Below are positions 60,856-64,000 of a DNA stretch of 64,000 bases, in pieces. The DNA lies in contig OY829538.1 of the NCBI GenBank assembly GCA_963691705.1, positions 46,093,151 through 46,157,150 of the forward strand. Reading direction: 5' to 3'. The stretch comes from Viola odorata. Lineage: Eukaryota; Streptophyta; Magnoliopsida; Malpighiales; Violaceae. Made by a program: the position numbers and the translations under genes. How positions within the stretch are numbered: position 1 is the stretch's first letter; every line of letters begins with the position of its first letter. The notes under the pieces were generated by a model. That model had not been told where the DNA came from, made no database searches, and saw nothing but the letters and a program-made list of their open reading frames with translations.

Positions 60856-63026
60856 AGGTGTACACAGACCGGTTTGATCAGGTTTTTTTAAAAAAAAACT
60901 GAATTGAATTGAAAAATTATGAGTCTAAAAATTTAAAAATCGAACCGAACTGTTTTCTAGCGGTTTGAATCTGTTCTGAATTAACAGTTAAGTCCGGATC
61001 GGCTCCGATTCTGACCCTTTTTTTTTGTTTTTTTATATTTTTGTTAAGAAGAAAAAGAGAGGTGGTTAATGAGTTTTGAACCTGGTTATCAGAACCGGAT
61101 CGGACCGGCCGGTTCAACCGGCCATTTTCCTCTTTCCGGTCCGATTCAGCTTTCGGACCAGATAAGCCTCTGACCCGGGTCGGACCGGATGAACCGATCG
61201 GTTTTTTATCAATCGGCGAACCGGCCGGTCCGGTTTTTTCACTTGTCAAAACGGCGTCGTTTTTACAAGGCCCATGGGCCCAAACGACGCCGTTTTCTTC
61301 ACTTAAGTCTCATCTCCTCTTTCGCGAATTTCTTTTCTTTTCCCTTCTGCTGTTTCTTTCTTTCACAGCAGCAACAACCAAAACCCTTAAATTTGAAAAG
61401 AAACTACTAATCTACAGAATCGACTAATCACCCAAATCTATTATTTTTCCATAGAAAAACGATTCCCACCTCTGCTAATGTTATCCTCATCGACAGGCGA
61501 ATCAAGATCCTCATCCTTGGATTGAGAGGATTGAAGGAGAAACATTTTCTTGAATTTGGTCCTCAAGAAACAAAAGAATGAAATGTCTAGCCATTTGTAT
61601 CCTGTGGGTGGTGATGTTGGTATTTGGTGATGTGTCGTGATCCCAAGGTTGAGAAACGTAGTATGAAAAATTTGTGCGGCAGTGACTTTTGTGTTGGTAA
61701 TAAATGGCGGAGAAGACGAGGGGATATAAGTGAGAGATGGTTTCAGTATAGTTATGGGTAGCTTTAGGGATTGGATGGGTAGATCTACGAACTCGTGCGT
61801 GTATCGTAATACTGATATTTTTTATAACTTTTTAGTACCAATAACAAATAAGCTTAACCAAAATTAATAAATAATAGACATGTTACCTTCCTTTAATTTA
61901 TAGATAAGAAAAAAAAAGAAAGCTTTTTCCTTTCAGATTAAGTTTATTTTATTTTTGGTTAAGGAATAGAGATTTTCTATGGTATCTTGATCTATTTTTT
62001 TGACATCGGTACTAGACCAATAAATATATACCATATGTAATCATTAAAATTAAAATTTAACGGTGTATATTAGTCGAATATTAGTGCCCAAAAATAGATC
62101 TGGCCACCATAGAACAACAATAAGGAAAAAACAAATTAAATATAATATTCCCTCTATTTTTAGAGAACAATAATTTTTTTAATTAGAACGGCGTAGATAT
62201 ATTAATTCAAATGTAGACCTAATATGCTTCTAATTTGTAAGTATGCTTTACATTTGAATTAGTTGAATTAGTTTCTTTCTAATTTTTTCTCATTTATATT
62301 TCATTGAACATTGTTGATATATTGTACTCTGAGAAGTAAGTTGATAAGTGAGGTGAAATTATTTCGAGGTGCAGAGAAGAACTTTGATCATCCTAGGGCA
62401 GTAGATGATCGTTTTGTGTGCATGAATGTTTAAGTGTGTTTGAATGTTGGATTGTTTCTTTATTTTATAATTGGAATATTTAAGTGTCATTTGAATGTTA
62501 GATAGTTTTTTTATTTTCAAATTTTGATCTACTTGATATACTTTATTTTGATATATTATAAAATGCTACAGTAAAAAAACCAGCCGGTTCAATTCGGTTT
62601 AATAGTCTAAGATTTACCGGTTTAATGTGTGAACGGTTCCGGACGGACCAGCAACTACAATCCGGTTGAACCCGGTTCAACCCAGTTGAACCACCAAATT
62701 TTCAGTTCACGTTCTCTGTCCGGTCCAGTTCTGATAACACTGGTTTTGAACCATTATGTCAAGGCAAAAGGCTAAATTTCTAGCCACCAAAATCATGTGT
62801 TGTTTATCGATGTAAGAATCCGTAAGTATTTTATATATATGAAACGGGGTCCCAGTTTTCTTGTTCGGTTTCTAGCCTTTTAGAGATGGAGAACCAGACT
62901 AAACCATTTATAATTAGTTTAGTTCGGTTTTTCACTTTACGATTTAAAAAAAAATACCGGACCGAATTAGATCAAACCGACAATTCTAATTTAGTTGCAG
63001 ATTCCGGTTCGGTTTTGTACACCCCT
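60856..63026. mobile_element. Non-autonomous hAT element with a second element inside it
   Basis: The left end is AGGTGTACACAGACCGG and the right end CCGGTTCGGTTTTGTACACCCCTA, an inverted pair with CCGG-rich subtermini. The flanks ACCGTGAA and ACCATGGA agree at 6 of 8 bases, a worn target duplication. Without the inner insert (61082-62742) the element is about 500 bp and has no coding capacity. Confidence 0.7.
61082..62742. mobile_element. Inner 1.66 kb transposon with 9 bp target duplication
   Basis: The ends are CTGGTTATCAGAAC and GTTCTGATAACACTG, and the exact duplication GTTTTGAAC lies at 61073-61081 and 62743-62751. Many CCGGTTCAACC-type motifs lie near both ends. The interior has a CT-rich leader-like stretch at 61300-61640 and AT-rich remains, with no transposase. 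The family is uncertain: the 9 bp duplication suggests Mutator, the CCGG-rich subtermini suggest hAT. Confidence 0.8.
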
Positions 63027-64000
63027 AACCATGGACCCATAGAAAACATTAAATTAAGTTAATTAATTAAATAAAATCATTATGACTTATTGTTTTTGAT
63101 AGGCAGATGATTATGACTTATTGGGAGGAATAAGAGTGCAAGAAACACTGACAAGGAAGCTGCATCTACTCTTCAATCAAGTATTCATTTTTCTAATTAT
63201 GTTTTTGGTTGCTATTAATATTTGCGATCTTAATCAACATCAAGTTTTTTTTCTCGAAAGTCAATAACTAACTTTACCAAACTCACTTTTTTTTCCTATT
63301 GGGTTTCTCCAATCTTGTTCACCTATCAATTTCTCAGAAAATCCGTGTCGTGGATCGACTCACCTCTCTTCAAATAATGCTTCCATTCAAAGATACTAAT
63401 AATTAATCACTGCCATTGCTCCTAATATCATTTTCAATGTCACAACATAACTACTTGCTGGCAATTAGAACTGATTTTCCTAACACCTTCTTAATTATGT
63501 TCTTCCAAAAAGCTAATCTTGATCGTAAATTCAAGTAAATAACTAGTGTCTTTTTCCGATGAAGCAACTAACATTTGACATGACAAGTTAAACTAATTAT
63601 TTAGATTACTATAATATTTGTTAATGTTTATGGGTTTGTACGCGCAAATGTCCTCCTCAACTAAACTTTTTCTTAATTAAAACACAAAGTACAAAGTTAT
63701 AGAATCTGCGATATTTTATTTAAAAAATGAGAGTGTCAAACACTCATATCAGTCACATACTAATAGTAATAATAAGTCAATTAATCTCAGTTAATTAGAT
63801 GCACATACTTAAATACAAAATAATTTCAATACATTAACATTACAAAAAGCTATCGATATGATAATTAAGTTTTAGCTAAAATTAGATGTTTGGTAAAATA
63901 GTTAAAACAAATTTCCAATTTTGATATTGTAAGACAAATATATTTTGTTTAGGTGGGTGATAAATGCATGATATGGTGAAAAAATGGAAACAAATGGGAA
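63027..64000. other. AT-rich intergenic DNA, nothing recognised
   Basis: Short frames only, with no family support, no repeat pair and no RNA gene found. Confidence 0.5.

Noticed and set aside
1..64000. CRISPR arrays, bacterial operons or rRNA genes
   Set aside because: None seen. Spliced genes and plant transposons mark this as nuclear plant DNA.

Overview
This is a window of plant nuclear DNA, most likely from a eudicot. It is AT-rich, its genes have many GT-AG introns, and the intergenic space is packed with plant transposons. Three host genes look intact. A TRICHOME BIREFRINGENCE-LIKE (TBL) polysaccharide O-acetyltransferase has five exons on the + strand at 4048-6402. FASCIATA1, the large subunit of chromatin assembly factor 1, has twelve exons on the - strand at 7133-13349. 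A plastid BADC protein, the non-biotinylated relative of the acetyl-CoA carboxylase biotin carrier, has nine exons on the - strand at 28530-32409. For all three, the splice junctions I chose keep the frame from start to stop.

The rest is mainly nested mobile DNA. 14-28 kb holds two inverted, decayed copies of a RING-H2 gene, a broken hAT transposase gene cut by a 2.7 kb LTR-like element, a decayed GRF-zinc-finger gene split by a 376 bp MITE, and a 1.4 kb Mutator-type element with terminal inverted repeats (TIRs) of about 230 bp. 33115-38395 is a whole Mutator-like element with long TIRs and a near-perfect 9 bp target duplication. It carries a decayed MuDR-type transposase and, on the opposite strand, a GRF-zinc-finger accessory gene. 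39-48 kb holds LINE, Ty3-like LTR, Ty1/copia and SINE remnants.

The most striking region is 49652-59936. It is a 10.3 kb hAT element with an exact 8 bp target duplication (ATACTTAC). Its left arm is interrupted at a TA repeat by about 6 kb of endogenous pararetrovirus (Caulimoviridae). The viral genome is in two head-on blocks: protease end-RT-RNase H-ORF2 on +, and movement protein-coat protein-protease on -. The blocks meet at a roughly 100 bp inverted overlap. 60.8-63.0 kb holds a small non-autonomous hAT element with a second 1.66 kb element inside it.

The three host genes are not a pathway cluster: they act in the cell wall, chromatin and plastid lipid synthesis. TBL and FAS1 are convergent, with 730 bp between their stop codons. 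FAS1 has E2F-type sites upstream. Everything else here is selfish DNA in various states of decay.
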